Assembly: GCA_015063035.1 (NCBI GenBank)
Contig: SUTG01000004.1
Location: 1 to 64,000, forward strand
Source: Methanobrevibacter olleyae
GTDB taxonomy: Archaea; Methanobacteriota; Methanobacteria; Methanobacteriales; Methanobacteriaceae
Length of the DNA stretch: 64,000 nucleotides
Direction: 5' to 3'
How positions within the stretch are numbered: the stretch's first letter is position 1; every line of letters starts with the position of its first letter. Below, one piece after another: positions 18,491 through 28,130 of the stretch. The notes under the pieces were generated by a model. The model ran no database searches and had not been told where the DNA came from. It saw only the letters and a program-made list of their open reading frames with translations. The position numbers and the translations under genes were made by a program.

Positions 18491-18690
18491 TTTCTATTCT
18501 CTTTCTTTTAGTTTTCTTTTCTTTCTTTTTTTCTATTTTTTTCTGTTTTCTTTCTTTTAGTTTTTTTTCTTTTCTTTTTTTCTATTTTTTTTCTGTTTTC
18601 TTTGTTTTAGTTTTTTTTCTTTTCTTTTTTTCTATTTTTTTTCTGTTTTCTTTCTTTTAGTTTTTTTTCTTTTCTTTTTTTCTATTTTTT
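18491..18690. repeat. pyrimidine-rich tandem repeat, 50-bp unit, four copies
   Basis: The phrase TTCTGTTTTCTTTCTTTTAG recurs with a 50-base period (seen at 18541, 18591 and 18641, with a variant first unit at 18491). T-rich runs fill the rest of each unit. It lies directly downstream of the ligase gene, so its start may act as a multi-site T-tract terminator. The remainder up to 18899 is AT-rich with no gene. Confidence 0.85.
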
Positions 18691-18899
18691 AGTTTTTCAT
18701 TGTTGCATTGTCACTAAATTTTTTCATACATTTTTATTATTAATATCATTTTAAATTATTATAATAAGTTTAAAATAATATTCTAATAATAATAAAACTT
18801 ATTTTTTAATTTTAAGTAATATTTATATGTTATTTTCAAAATAAATCAGTTTAATTACTTAAAAATTTATAATTCATGATTTTAAATATTGGTGATAAT

Positions 18900-19298
18900 A
18901 TGGAATTGAATGATAAGTTAATATTTAAGGTGGCATTGATCACATCTCTTGTTGGAATTATTGGGATGCTGGTTTTTGCATCTTACATAGAACCAAAGGA
19001 AATTCAAATAAAGGATATTACAAGAAACAATATTGGGGAAACTGTAGCGGTTACTGGAGTGATTGAATCGATTAAGGAGTCTTCAAGTGGAAGCTCTTGC
19101 TTTATGGAGTTGAATGATGGTACTGGAAAGATAAATCTGATCATATTTGAATCGACATTAGTGGAACTTAAGGATGCGGGAAATGATTTAGACAGCTTTA
19201 GGAATCATAAAGTTAAGGTAATTGGCAGCATAACAGAATACAAGTCTTCAATGGAACTGATTTTATCCAATTCAAATTCAATCAAATTGGTTTCTTAG
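18900..19298 (+). CDS. Membrane-anchored OB-fold nucleic-acid-binding-type protein
   Basis: Protein of 132 residues with one N-terminal membrane helix (about residues 8-28). An OB-fold segment of the tRNA-anti/DNA-binding type runs from about 45 to 125: GETVAVTGVIESIKES, then CFMELNDGTGKINLIIFE, then KVKVIGSITEY. Such domains also occur in envelope proteins, so nucleic-acid binding is not assured. The start at 18900 is fixed by GGTGAT 3 bases ahead; an upstream ATG at 18876 has no such site. Topology with the OB domain outside the cell is possible. Specific function unknown. Confidence 0.75.
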   Translation: MELNDKLIFKVALITSLVGIIGMLVFASYIEPKEIQIKDITRNNIGETVAVTGVIESIKESSSGSSCFMELNDGTGKINLIIFESTLVELKDAGNDLDSFRNHKVKVIGSITEYKSSMELILSNSNSIKLVS

Positions 19299-19407
19299 CT
19301 TAATTTTTAATAAAATATTTAAACTTCATAAACAAAAATATATTTAGATTTAAAGTATTTAAAATATTAAAAATTTAATCATTTATTAATTTTATAAAGG
19401 TCATAAA

Positions 19408-20769
19408 ATGGTAGAAAAAAGATTATTCGGTACATTTGGTGTAAGAAGAACTGCAAATGATGTATTGACTCCAGAATTCGCATCACGTCTTGCAGCAAGT
19501 TATGGATCAATTGTTCAAGGCACTGTAGCTATTGGAGGGGATACAAGAACAAGCACTCCAATGCTTAAATATGCAATTACTGCAGGTTTGCTCTCTTCTG
19601 GATGTGATGTTGTGGATTTGGGAATTCTTCCAACTCCTGCTATTCAATATGCTGTAAGAAACTATTATGATGGTGGAATTATTGTAACCGCTTCTCATAA
19701 TCCTCCAAAATACAATGGCCTTAAATTCGTAGATGAGTTTGGTATAGGAACTCCAGATGATATGGAAATTGAGGTTGAAAAATTATACTTTGACTCAGAT
19801 CCTAATAGGGCTTCATGGGATAAGATTGGAGAATGCTTTACCAATGACACCATAATCAAGGAATATATTGCAGAGACCATAAAAAGAGTTGATGCTGAAG
19901 CAATCAGAAACAGAAAACTTAAGGTTGTAGTTGATTGCGGTTCAGGAGCAGGTTCTTATACAGCACCTTATATCCTTAAGGAATTAGGCTGTGAGGTAAC
20001 AACCATCAACTGTCAAGCCGATGGATTCTTCCCAGGAAGAGACCCTGAGCCAATTGAACCAAATCTCCAGGACTTAATTGCTACCGTTAAAAATTTAGGT
20101 GCAGACATTGGCCTTGCTCATGATGGTGATGCAGATAGGACCATTTGCATAGATGAGAAAGGAAACTTCATTTTAGGGGATAAGACCTTTGCCCTTGTTG
20201 AAAAGCATATGCTAAAGGAAAATGGTGGAGGAATCATTGTAACTACCGTAGCTACTTCCCAAGCTATTTATGACATTGCAGAGGAGTTCGGCGGTGAAGT
20301 GATAGCCACTGCTGTTGGAGATTTGCTTGTTGCAAGAAAGCTTAAATGTACTGATGGATTGTTCGGCGGTGAAGAAAATGGAGGGCTCATTTTCCCAGAC
20401 TTCATATATGGAAGGGATGCAGCTATGACTGTAGCTAAAATACTTGAAATTCTTGTTAAGGAAGATAAACCATTATCCGAGCTTGTAGCAGAGCTTCCGG
20501 TTTATTATCAGGAAAAATTGAAAGTTGAGTGTGCTGATGACTTAAAGAAGGAAGTCATGGCAAATATTGCAGATGAAATCAAGGAAACAACTGATTTCGA
20601 GCTTGATACAACTGATGGGGTTAAAATCCTAAAGGATGATGGTTGGGTAATCATCAGGCCTTCAGGCACTGAACCAATATTCAGATGCTTTGCTGAATCT
20701 GACTCCCAGGAAAAAGCTGATGAAATGGCAAATTGGGGAATCAGTTTGGTAGAGAAATACAAAAATTAA
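19408..20769 (+). CDS. glmM: Phosphohexomutase, phosphoglucosamine mutase type
   Basis: Alpha-D-phosphohexomutase of 453 residues, likely interconverting glucosamine-6-phosphate and glucosamine-1-phosphate for UDP-GlcNAc. The phosphoserine S96 is in TASHNPPKYNG, the magnesium loop is D239-G-D241-A-D243-R, the sugar loop reads GGEENGG, and the phosphate-binding loop is RPSGTEPIFR. The N-terminus has GTFGVRR where the second copy at 29027 has the standard GTSGIRG. The two differ clearly in their sugar loops (EENGG versus EPSGT), so one may prefer mannose or glucose phosphates. AAGGTCAT lies before the ATG. Confidence 0.88.
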   Translation: MVEKRLFGTFGVRRTANDVLTPEFASRLAASYGSIVQGTVAIGGDTRTSTPMLKYAITAGLLSSGCDVVDLGILPTPAIQYAVRNYYDGGIIVTASHNPPKYNGLKFVDEFGIGTPDDMEIEVEKLYFDSDPNRASWDKIGECFTNDTIIKEYIAETIKRVDAEAIRNRKLKVVVDCGSGAGSYTAPYILKELGCEVTTINCQADGFFPGRDPEPIEPNLQDLIATVKNLGADIGLAHDGDADRTICIDEKGNFILGDKTFALVEKHMLKENGGGIIVTTVATSQAIYDIAEEFGGEVIATAVGDLLVARKLKCTDGLFGGEENGGLIFPDFIYGRDAAMTVAKILEILVKEDKPLSELVAELPVYYQEKLKVECADDLKKEVMANIADEIKETTDFELDTTDGVKILKDDGWVIIRPSGTEPIFRCFAESDSQEKADEMANWGISLVEKYKN

Positions 20770-20790
20770 TTTAAGTTTTCAAATTTTTAA

Positions 20791-20810
20791 AAAGCTATTT
20801 CAATAGCTTT
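20791..20810 (+). terminator. perfect 20-bp palindrome, possible terminator
   Basis: AAAGCTATT (20791-20799) and AATAGCTTT (20802-20810) are inverted repeats with a two-base centre. They lie between the phosphohexomutase stop and the next start, followed by a T-rich stretch. It may be a terminator for glmM or an operator for the downstream hydrolase gene. Confidence 0.5.
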
Positions 20811-20831
20811 CATTTCACTATTTTTGAGAAT

Positions 20832-21638
20832 ATGATACCAGATAACAACAAATCAAAACTGATACTTATTTTAGTGATTATATTAGCGATAGCTATTGTT
20901 TTTTTCGGATATGCAATATCTGTTAATAATTCAAACAATTCTAATGATGGAGGCATTGTCAATGTTGATAATGCTATCAATATTAATCAATCATATCCCG
21001 ATGGGCCAACAGCTGAAGCTAAAATAGATTCATCTAATGTAAATTCCAAGATCCTCGGCAGTAATGAGTTAGGATCTGTGGAATTGTTAGGTCCTTTTGG
21101 AAACACAGATTCAGACATTAAAATAGCTTATTCAATCGGTATGCATCCATTGGAAAGCAAGGCGCATAAGGCATTGTTTGACACTGTAAATTCCAAAAGC
21201 GGTTCTTTGAATTATTGTTATTATATCTACAAAATCAATGTAACTAATTATGATGCTGATGATGAAGGCAGAATGGATGGGCAGCTTCTTGCTCAGGAGT
21301 TTGTAGCTCCTCATATAATCAGCAACGATTATGACCTTTTTGTAGATGTTCACAGCAATAAGGGGATGATTTCCGGAACTTATGAAGAAACCAATTTTGT
21401 ATTTGCAGTAGGTCAAGATGAAAAGTCAGAAGCCTTTGTAAATAAGATCTTAAATAAAATGCCCGAGTTGGTTTACTATTTCCCAAGTGCACAGTCAAGT
21501 CCACCGTATATCACATTGCCTACAGAGCAAGCGGGGATTCCAACTGTGAATTATGAAACATATTGTTATGAGCCAATCAACACAACTTATGATTTGATGA
21601 ATAAGTTTGTAGATGTAGTTGATAATTTGGAATTTTAA
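20832..21638 (+). CDS. Membrane-anchored M14-like metallohydrolase
   Basis: 268 residues with an N-terminal membrane helix (about 9-28) and an Asn/Ser-rich linker, so the domain faces outside. The core shows a carboxypeptidase/AstE-like zinc pattern: H105-x2-E108 in IGMHPLESKAH, an arginine in EGRMDGQLLAQE, and H174 in VDVHSNKG. This mirrors the HxxE...H zinc triad of M14 peptidases and amidoacylases. The next gene is a close paralog without the anchor. A possible role is trimming of pseudomurein peptides or surface glycopeptides, given glmM upstream (inference). The M14 call is from motif reading only. Confidence 0.6.
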   Translation: MIPDNNKSKLILILVIILAIAIVFFGYAISVNNSNNSNDGGIVNVDNAININQSYPDGPTAEAKIDSSNVNSKILGSNELGSVELLGPFGNTDSDIKIAYSIGMHPLESKAHKALFDTVNSKSGSLNYCYYIYKINVTNYDADDEGRMDGQLLAQEFVAPHIISNDYDLFVDVHSNKGMISGTYEETNFVFAVGQDEKSEAFVNKILNKMPELVYYFPSAQSSPPYITLPTEQAGIPTVNYETYCYEPINTTYDLMNKFVDVVDNLEF

Positions 21639-21663
21639 TACAGTTTTTAAGTGAGATGTGGAA

Positions 21664-22335
21664 ATGTTTAAGAAAAATTATACTCAAGAGCCTACAGATG
21701 AAGCAAAAGTGGATTCTTCACTATATGATGCAGAATTGATTGGAGAAAATGACTTGGGGACTGTTCATCTTCATGGGCCTTTTGGAAATGCTGATTCAGA
21801 CATTAAAATAGCTTACCTAATTGGTATGCATCCAATGGAAAGCAAGGCCCATAGGGGATTGTTCGATACAATAGTTGAATGGGATAAAGAAGGCAGATTG
21901 AAATATTCCTATTATATTTACAATATAAATGTGGTGGGTGAGCTTGACGTGGAAACAGAAGGCCGTATGGATGGCCAATTGCTTGCTCAAGAGTTTGCAG
22001 CACCACATATAATAGATAACAAGTATGATTTCTTTGCAGATATTCATAGCAATAAGGGGCTAAAAGGGCTTGGAACATATGAAAAGACCAACTTCATTTT
22101 TGCTCCAGGATTTGATGATGATTCAACAGATTTCCTGAATATATTATTGGATGAAATTGATGAATTTGTTTATTATGCGCCGGAGTATAGGACAAGCCCT
22201 CCTTACATTACACTTCCTGTTGTAGAAAGCGGAATTCCAACAATTGTTTATGAAACCTATTCATATGAGCCAATGGAAAAAACATATGGCTTAAGTGAAA
22301 AATTAGCAAAGGCAATTGATAATTTGGAGTTTTGA
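21664..22335 (+). CDS. M14-like metallohydrolase without signal or anchor
   Basis: Tandem paralog of the preceding gene, starting 25 bases after its stop and sharing the core: IGMHPMESKAH (H56, E59), EGRMDGQLLAQEF, ADIHSNKG (H128), SPPYITLP and the ending DNLEF. It begins directly with the catalytic domain, with no membrane helix or signal peptide, so it should be cytoplasmic. A GTG at 21658 is an alternative start two residues earlier. Keeping the zinc triad while losing the export signal suggests a separate intracellular role. The pair is probably cotranscribed. Substrate unknown. Confidence 0.6.
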   Translation: MFKKNYTQEPTDEAKVDSSLYDAELIGENDLGTVHLHGPFGNADSDIKIAYLIGMHPMESKAHRGLFDTIVEWDKEGRLKYSYYIYNINVVGELDVETEGRMDGQLLAQEFAAPHIIDNKYDFFADIHSNKGLKGLGTYEKTNFIFAPGFDDDSTDFLNILLDEIDEFVYYAPEYRTSPPYITLPVVESGIPTIVYETYSYEPMEKTYGLSEKLAKAIDNLEF

Positions 22336-22660
22336 TTTTTAGATAAATTTTTCTTTTCATTATTTTAATTTTAGCTATTATTAAAATATAGCTATATATA
22401 GTAAACCTATTTTTAATTAATTATTATTTTAATTAAATTAATTCAAATTCATTTTTTATTTATTATTAATATAGTAATCTATCCATAAACTAATTAATTA
22501 TCATAAAAGTAGTCAAAAATAGTAAAAAATAGTAAAAAATAGATAATAAAAATTAGTAAAAAAGTATTAAATTAGTAAAAAAATAGTAAAAATAGCAAAT
22601 CAATAAAATTAGCAAATAGATTAAAATATTGAATACGGATAAGAAATTTAAAAACAGTAG
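22336..22660. other. intergenic, AT-rich, convergent spacer
   Basis: About 325 bases between convergent genes, rich in AAATAGTAAAAA-type short repeats around 22505-22605. No gene, RNA or clear hairpin was recognised. Confidence 0.45.
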
Positions 22661-23797
22661 TTACATATTTTCCAAACATTCCATTTTTAGAACTCTTGCA
22701 TCATCGTTTGATGGGTCAAGAGCAAGAACTTTAGTGAAAAGGATTTCAGCTTCATCGAATCTGTCAAGTTCCATTAAGACAACTCCCTTGTTTAGGAGGA
22801 ATGATGTGTTTCTTGGCTCAAGGTCTATTGCCTTGTCATAGCATTCAATTGCCTCTTCAAATCTACCAAGATCAAGAAGAGCGTTTCCTTTTCTGTTTTG
22901 TGCTGTTGCATCTATTTCTGAATCTTCCAAACATAATTCCAAAGCCTTGTCATATGCTTCCAATGCCTCTTCAGGCCTTTCCATATCAGTCAATACATTT
23001 CCACGTGCATTCCAAACTTCCGGATTGGTGTCATCGATTCTTATCAATTTGTCATAAACCTCTAAGGCCTTATCGAATTCTGCCAGGATTTCCAAAATGA
23101 ATCCTCTCCAATAAAGAACCACTGGATTGTTAGGGTTTGCATTCAATGCACCATCACTTGCTTCAAGCGCTTCCTCTATATTTCCAGAGTTAAGCATAGC
23201 TATTGCCTTGTTGTTCCAGATATATTCATTATCCCCTTCTATTTCCAAAGCCTTGTCATAACATTCAATGGATTCATCAAAACGGTCAAGTCTGCTTAAA
23301 TTGTCTCCTTTCTTGTTTAATAGATAAACATCATTAGGATCTATTTTCAAAGCGGCATTATAGCACAAGACAGACTTGTCATATTTCCCTGTATCGAATA
23401 AAATGTCTGCCCTTTGGGTAATCATCTCTTTTTGGTCGATTTTTTCCCCTTTCCATTTATTGATGTCTAGTTTTTCAAAATAGATCACTTGGAACAAATC
23501 GTCATCAGAGATTCCATCAGGATACATTTTCTTAAATTCCTTAATCATTTCCTTGGAATCCTCGTATCCTTCCTCTTGAGCTAACTTATCATTGTTTTTT
23601 ATTTCTTTGAAAGGCAGTGTTTTCACATCAGTAACTTGCGCTTCAAAAATTTTCTTCTTTTCTTTAGATGCTAAATTCCAATAGCAATGAAGCCTATCTC
23701 CAACTTTTAAAGGTGTTTTCCATAGTTTCCTTATAGTCATGGCTTTTTTATTTGTGATTATATTTATGTTCTGACTTCCAAAGGACATGATTGGCAT
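22661..23797 (-). CDS. ASCH-domain/TPR-repeat fusion protein
   Basis: 378 residues in two parts. Residues 1-112 look like an ASCH (PUA-fold, RNA-associated) domain: MTIRKLWKTPLKVGDRLHCY, then IFEAQVTDVKTLPFKEI, then a YPDGISDDDLFQVIYFEKL end. Residues about 125-375 hold seven tetratricopeptide repeats with family residues such as GNVL.....EEALEAYDKALEL, followed by a partial eighth. ASCH domains are linked to RNA modification or translation-related binding; TPRs bind proteins. The start at 23797 follows GGGTGAT on the minus strand. It stands alone, and the binding partner is unknown. Confidence 0.75.
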   Translation of the reverse strand: MPIMSFGSQNINIITNKKAMTIRKLWKTPLKVGDRLHCYWNLASKEKKKIFEAQVTDVKTLPFKEIKNNDKLAQEEGYEDSKEMIKEFKKMYPDGISDDDLFQVIYFEKLDINKWKGEKIDQKEMITQRADILFDTGKYDKSVLCYNAALKIDPNDVYLLNKKGDNLSRLDRFDESIECYDKALEIEGDNEYIWNNKAIAMLNSGNIEEALEASDGALNANPNNPVVLYWRGFILEILAEFDKALEVYDKLIRIDDTNPEVWNARGNVLTDMERPEEALEAYDKALELCLEDSEIDATAQNRKGNALLDLGRFEEAIECYDKAIDLEPRNTSFLLNKGVVLMELDRFDEAEILFTKVLALDPSNDDARVLKMECLENM

Positions 23798-24021
23798 TTT
23801 ATCACCCTTTTTTGGAGACTTTTAATAAAAAATAGTCTAAAATAAATAATTAAGTAATCTTAATTATATTATTATCTTTATTGAAAAATTAATAAACTTA
23901 TCTATTTATTTTTTAGATTCAATTTTAAATTTAAGTTTATTGATTTAAATTAATTTGATAATTTGGATTAATTTGATAATTTGGATTAATTCGTGAGTAT
24001 GAATTATTTTAAATTAACTGT

Positions 24022-24732
24022 TTAAATGCTTTTTTGACCAAATTCTGCAGTTTTTACATTTATATCCTGATTAGGATATGCCTCTTTGATCCTTTTTGCA
24101 ATATCTTCCATGTCATGAGGATTTGGCTCTTCTGCTTCTGCCAATGATTCATCTAAAACGCATCGGTTTCTAAATTGCTGGATGGTGTACAAATCACATT
24201 CCACCTCATCAACTATTGTAAAAAGGTCTTCTTCAGTGAGCAATTTAGGGCAATAAGTGGTTCTGCATTCTAAAGTGATATCCTCATATTCATTTACGAT
24301 TTCCATAGATTCCTTTACCTTTTGCCCAATGTCTGCATTGATGACTTCATTGTATTTGTTGAATGGAGCCTTAACATCCATAGCCACATAATCCACTAAT
24401 CCTAAATCCAATATTTTTTGGAGTCTGTCAGGGTAAACTCCACTTGTATCCAATTTGGTCTTAAGACCAATTTCCCTAACATATTTGAAGATTTCAATCA
24501 CGTCTTCATATTGGACTAAAGGCTCTCCACCTGAAACAACAACAGCATCCATAAACATTGCTGAATCATCAATCTTTTCGCATATCTCATCCAAGCTGAT
24601 TTCAGTTCCTTCTTCCAATATTTCGCTATTGCTGCAATAAGGACATCTGAGAGGACATTTTGCTAAGAATATTACAAAAGACATATTTTTTGGATATTCA
24701 ATTGATGATGTAACTGTAACGCTATATTCCAT
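24022..24732 (-). CDS. nrdG: Anaerobic ribonucleotide-reductase activating protein-like radical SAM enzyme
   Basis: Radical SAM protein of 236 residues with the cluster motif C-x3-C-x2-C in KCPLRCPYCSN, the GGEP motif (VVSGGEPLVQ), and the TSGVYPD and YVAMDVKAP segments typical of NrdG-type and related activases. It would generate the glycyl radical in class III ribonucleotide reductase. No nrdD gene is in this window, so the partner is inferred; a glycyl-radical enzyme of another kind is possible. An AAGGTTTGAT site precedes the ATG on the minus strand. Confidence 0.8.
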   Translation of the reverse strand: MEYSVTVTSSIEYPKNMSFVIFLAKCPLRCPYCSNSEILEEGTEISLDEICEKIDDSAMFMDAVVVSGGEPLVQYEDVIEIFKYVREIGLKTKLDTSGVYPDRLQKILDLGLVDYVAMDVKAPFNKYNEVINADIGQKVKESMEIVNEYEDITLECRTTYCPKLLTEEDLFTIVDEVECDLYTIQQFRNRCVLDESLAEAEEPNPHDMEDIAKRIKEAYPNQDINVKTAEFGQKSI

Positions 24733-24845
24733 TTTATCAAACCTTTAATCTTTAGTTAGTATTTTTAATTTAATAATTTAATAATTTAATAATCTAATTA
24801 TTGGGGATTGTTTCATTTATTGATTAATCGTTATTCCATATTAAA

Positions 24846-25970
24846 TTATTCATTTAAAATTTCTCTCATGACATTTAAGAATTTCTTATCCTCTTCCAAT
24901 GTACAAATGCTTATTCTAAAGTAATATTCATCCAATCCTTTAAATGAGGTGCAATCTCTTACAATCATGCCTCTTTTCATGAATTCTCTTGTAATCTCTG
25001 CAGCGGTGTATCCAGTATCATGGATATCAATCAACATGAAATTGGAATAGGATTTATAGACTTTAACGGATTTCATTTTAGATATCTCATCATAAAGGAA
25101 ATCTCTGCTTTCTATTCCATCCTTAATTGATTTTTCAATGTATTTTGTGTCCTTTATTGTAGTGAGAGCAGCTATGTAGGAAAGTTTTGTAAGTGAGAAA
25201 ACTGGTTTGATTCTGTGCATGAATTCGATGATTTCCTTGCTTGAAATACCATAGCCTATTCTCATTCCTGCAAGTCCCATTACTTTAGACATTGTTCTAA
25301 GAATGAAAATATTATCATACTCGTCTAAAAGGTTTACATTGTTGGTTAAGGAGTATTCAAAGTATGCTTCATCTATTACAACTACTGCATCACACACTCC
25401 CCCTTTGGATTTACTTGTTTTATCGAGAATTGCTCTTAACTCCTCTTGTGAAATCAATGCTCCAGTAGGGTTATTTGGAGTGCATAGGAATAGCATTTTT
25501 GTTTTTTCATTTATTGCATTGAGTACAGAATCCAAATCGAGGGTATTTGTTTCCAAATCCCATTTTGCATAATTTGGAATGGCGCCGTATGGCTTGAATA
25601 AGAACTCATAATACATGTAAGAAGGTAAAGGGACAATAAATTCGTCACCTGGTTCAATGAAGGTTTTTGCTAAAGTGTCAATAAGCTCATCTGCACCATC
25701 TCCTCCAACGATTATCTGTTCTGGCTTTACATTGGAGTATCTTGCAAATTCCCTTTTTAGCTCTTCCAAATCAGATTCAGGGTATCTGTTGATGTTTGCA
25801 AGTTCTTTTTCAATGGCTTCCTTTACTTTTGGAGATGGTCCCCATGGATTTTCATTAGATCCCAATTTGATGATGTCTTCCTTTTTCACTCCAAATTCCT
25901 GTGCAATTTCCTCTTTTGATCTTCCAGGAACATATGGGTCTAATTCCTCTACTTCTTTTCGTACTTTCAT
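24846..25970 (-). CDS. hisC: Histidinol-phosphate aminotransferase
   Basis: PLP fold-type I aminotransferase of 374 residues for histidine synthesis, converting histidinol phosphate and 2-oxoglutarate to imidazole acetol phosphate and glutamate (reversible). Landmarks are [14 protein letters not shown] near residue 37, [20 protein letters not shown] with the cofactor Asp, and the Schiff-base lysine in [17 protein letters not shown]. It begins [15 protein letters not shown] as in archaeal HisC. No other his gene is nearby. Confidence 0.93.
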   Translation of the reverse strand: MKVRKEVEELDPYVPGRSKEEIAQEFGVKKEDIIKLGSNENPWGPSPKVKEAIEKELANINRYPESDLEELKREFARYSNVKPEQIIVGGDGADELIDTLAKTFIEPGDEFIVPLPSYMYYEFLFKPYGAIPNYAKWDLETNTLDLDSVLNAINEKTKMLFLCTPNNPTGALISQEELRAILDKTSKSKGGVCDAVVVIDEAYFEYSLTNNVNLLDEYDNIFILRTMSKVMGLAGMRIGYGISSKEIIEFMHRIKPVFSLTKLSYIAALTTIKDTKYIEKSIKDGIESRDFLYDEISKMKSVKVYKSYSNFMLIDIHDTGYTAAEITREFMKRGMIVRDCTSFKGLDEYYFRISICTLEEDKKFLNVMREILNE

Positions 25971-26125
25971 TATTTTACCTTCTAGAATACTTTTTTTAAT
26001 CTTTTTTTAGCCATTATATAATTAGCATTATGATAAGATGAATTTTAAATTTTAATGATCTATAAAAAAAGTTGATGAATAGATGAATTTCTTCATCATA
26101 TTCATTGCAGTTTGAATCAGATGTT

Positions 26126-26602
26126 TTATTCATCGTATTCATTTGCAAGTTCAACATAGTGGGATGCATTCCAAATAATATGGTCTCTTTGTTCTTGGGT
26201 AGTTTCCTTAATAAGCTTTCCAGGAATGCCTAATATTAAGCTGTTTTCTGGAAATACCTTATTCTCGCTAACCACCGCTCCAGCACCTACAATTGAGTTC
26301 TTGCCAATCTTAGCGCCATTTAAGACAGTGGCATTCATTCCTATAAGAACATTGTCATCAATTTCACATCCATGCACTACAGCGCCATGTCCTATGGACA
26401 CGTTGTCTCCAATTTTAAGAGTCAAGTTTGCTGAAGTGTGAAGAACACAGTTGTCTTGCACATTGGAGTTTTTACCGATTCTTATAGGTCCTACATCTCC
26501 TCGAATAACCGCCCCATGCCAAATGGAACAGTTTTCGCCAATTTCAACATCACCGATTACTTGTGCACCAGGGAATATTTTTACGGGTTCATTGAGTTTC
26601 AT
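26126..26602 (-). CDS. Gamma-carbonic-anhydrase-like hexapeptide-repeat protein
   Basis: Left-handed beta-helix trimer of 158 residues, built from hexapeptide repeats starting VKIFPGAQVIGDVEIGE. The zinc histidines of gamma-class carbonic anhydrase appear in order: VLHTS, then IGHGAVVHGC. The catalytic-site Arg and Asp are in IRGDVG. Activity as carbonic anhydrase is plausible, but the acidic loop of Cam-type enzymes is missing, so it belongs to the CamH/YrdA-like group. GAGGAG precedes the ATG on the minus strand. It sits between hisC and glmU on the same strand. Confidence 0.85.
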   Translation of the reverse strand: MKLNEPVKIFPGAQVIGDVEIGENCSIWHGAVIRGDVGPIRIGKNSNVQDNCVLHTSANLTLKIGDNVSIGHGAVVHGCEIDDNVLIGMNATVLNGAKIGKNSIVGAGAVVSENKVFPENSLILGIPGKLIKETTQEQRDHIIWNASHYVELANEYDE

Positions 26603-26810
26603 AATATACTCCTCTTTAAATTTTTTTTATTAATTAGATAAATTAATAAATTTCATTGTATTATTTTTTAATAGATATTTATTTAATCTATTTTTTCATT
26701 AATCAAATGAATCATTAAATTCATTTATTATCTTTTTTAATCAGACAGATTATTAAATTTAATTATTTTTTTAATTAGATAAATTAATAAATTTGAGTTT
26801 CGTTAATATT

Positions 26811-28130
26811 CTATTCTTCTTTATTATCTTCTGCTTCTTCTAAAGATATTTGTCCAGTTTCTTTTTTGTTTTGGAAAATATGCTCTTGCTTTACCAAGAC
26901 TCTCATGTCGGACTCTAAGTCCTCATATAACAAGACACCAGAACCGATTGTAGCTCTTACTCCTATCTTAACTCCTGGACTTAAGCTTGAGTTGATTCCA
27001 GTTTTTACGGAATCCCCTACAATTGCACCTAATTTACGTCTTCCAGTATCTGTCTTCTTATTTTTAATAGTGGTTTTCACAGTCTTATTATCGAAACGTA
27101 AGTTAGCAATATTTGTTCCAGCAGCAATATTACAATTGGAACCTAAAATGGAGTCACCTACATAACTTAAATGGCTAACATTGGTGTTTTCCATGATGAT
27201 TGAGTTCTTGATTTCCACTGCATTGCCTATGTGGACGTTATCTCCAAAGTAGGAATTTCCTCTAATGTATGAATTTGGTCCAATGTCACAGTTTTTCCCG
27301 ATATAAACAGGGCCTTTAATGTAAACTCCGGAACGGAGGAGACTGCCTTCATCTAAAAATACTTCTCCATGGATTGTAACTCCCTCTTCCACTGTTCCTT
27401 TAATTTCTCCTTCAATGTGGTTGAGTAATTCTTCGTTGATTTCAATCAATTCCCATGGCTTTCCAATATCCATCCATTCTTTAGTGGTTTTATGTCCTTT
27501 AACCACTTTGCCATCAGCTATTTGAAGGGATAGGGAATCTGTGATTTCGTATTCTCCTCTTGGGGAAACTTCAGTCTTGTCAATCTTATCAAAGATGTCC
27601 TTATTGAAAATATAGATTCCAGTGTTTATCAAGTTACTTGGAGCTTCCTCTTTTTTAGGCTTTTCGACAATATTGATGATCTTGTCACCATCTAATTCAA
27701 CAACACCGAATGCACTTGGATCTTCAACTTCTGTAAGAACCATTAATGTGTCTGGTTTTGATTTTTCGTAATCTTCAATTATTTCGCTAAGGATGTCCAC
27801 ATCCAATATGATGTCTCCATTAAGGGTGATTAAGCTGTCTTCAATGAAGTCTTTTCCATAGCCGATTGCATCCGCTGTTCCTTCCAATTTGCTTTGGGTA
27901 GCATAACTTATCTTCACTCCAAGATGGGAACCATCCTTAAAGTAATCTCTAACAATTTCCTCTTTATATCCTACAATAAGAAGAATGTCTTTCACACCGC
28001 AGTCCCGCAGTGCCTCTATATTATATTGAATAATAGGTTTTCCAGCAACAGGCAGCATTGTTTTAGGTTTTGTGAGAGTCAAAGGTCTCATCCTTGTTCC
28101 TTCGCCTGCACTTAAGATTATAGCTTTCAC
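26811..28130 (-). CDS. glmU: Bifunctional sugar-1-phosphate nucleotidylyltransferase/acetyltransferase (GlmU type)
   Basis: 439 residues. The N-terminal nucleotidyltransferase half has the signature LSAGEGTRMRPLTLTKPKTM, LNGDIILD with a metal-binding Asp, and VVELDGDK. The C-terminal left-handed beta-helix repeats (from about 250) end with AGTNIANLRFDN, the acetyltransferase-like part. It should make UDP-GlcNAc from glucosamine-1-phosphate with glmM products, supplying pseudomurein and glycans. The start is GTG with GGAGG 6 bases upstream. The archaeal enzyme may also handle other sugars. Confidence 0.88.
   Translation of the reverse strand: MKAIILSAGEGTRMRPLTLTKPKTMLPVAGKPIIQYNIEALRDCGVKDILLIVGYKEEIVRDYFKDGSHLGVKISYATQSKLEGTADAIGYGKDFIEDSLITLNGDIILDVDILSEIIEDYEKSKPDTLMVLTEVEDPSAFGVVELDGDKIINIVEKPKKEEAPSNLINTGIYIFNKDIFDKIDKTEVSPRGEYEITDSLSLQIADGKVVKGHKTTKEWMDIGKPWELIEINEELLNHIEGEIKGTVEEGVTIHGEVFLDEGSLLRSGVYIKGPVYIGKNCDIGPNSYIRGNSYFGDNVHIGNAVEIKNSIIMENTNVSHLSYVGDSILGSNCNIAAGTNIANLRFDNKTVKTTIKNKKTDTGRRKLGAIVGDSVKTGINSSLSPGVKIGVRATIGSGVLLYEDLESDMRVLVKQEHIFQNKKETGQISLEEAEDNKEE

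Noticed and set aside
18491-18690. Possible CRISPR array
   Set aside because: Units are contiguous tandem copies of 50 bases without unique spacers; the same holds for the 29-bp and 65-bp repeats.
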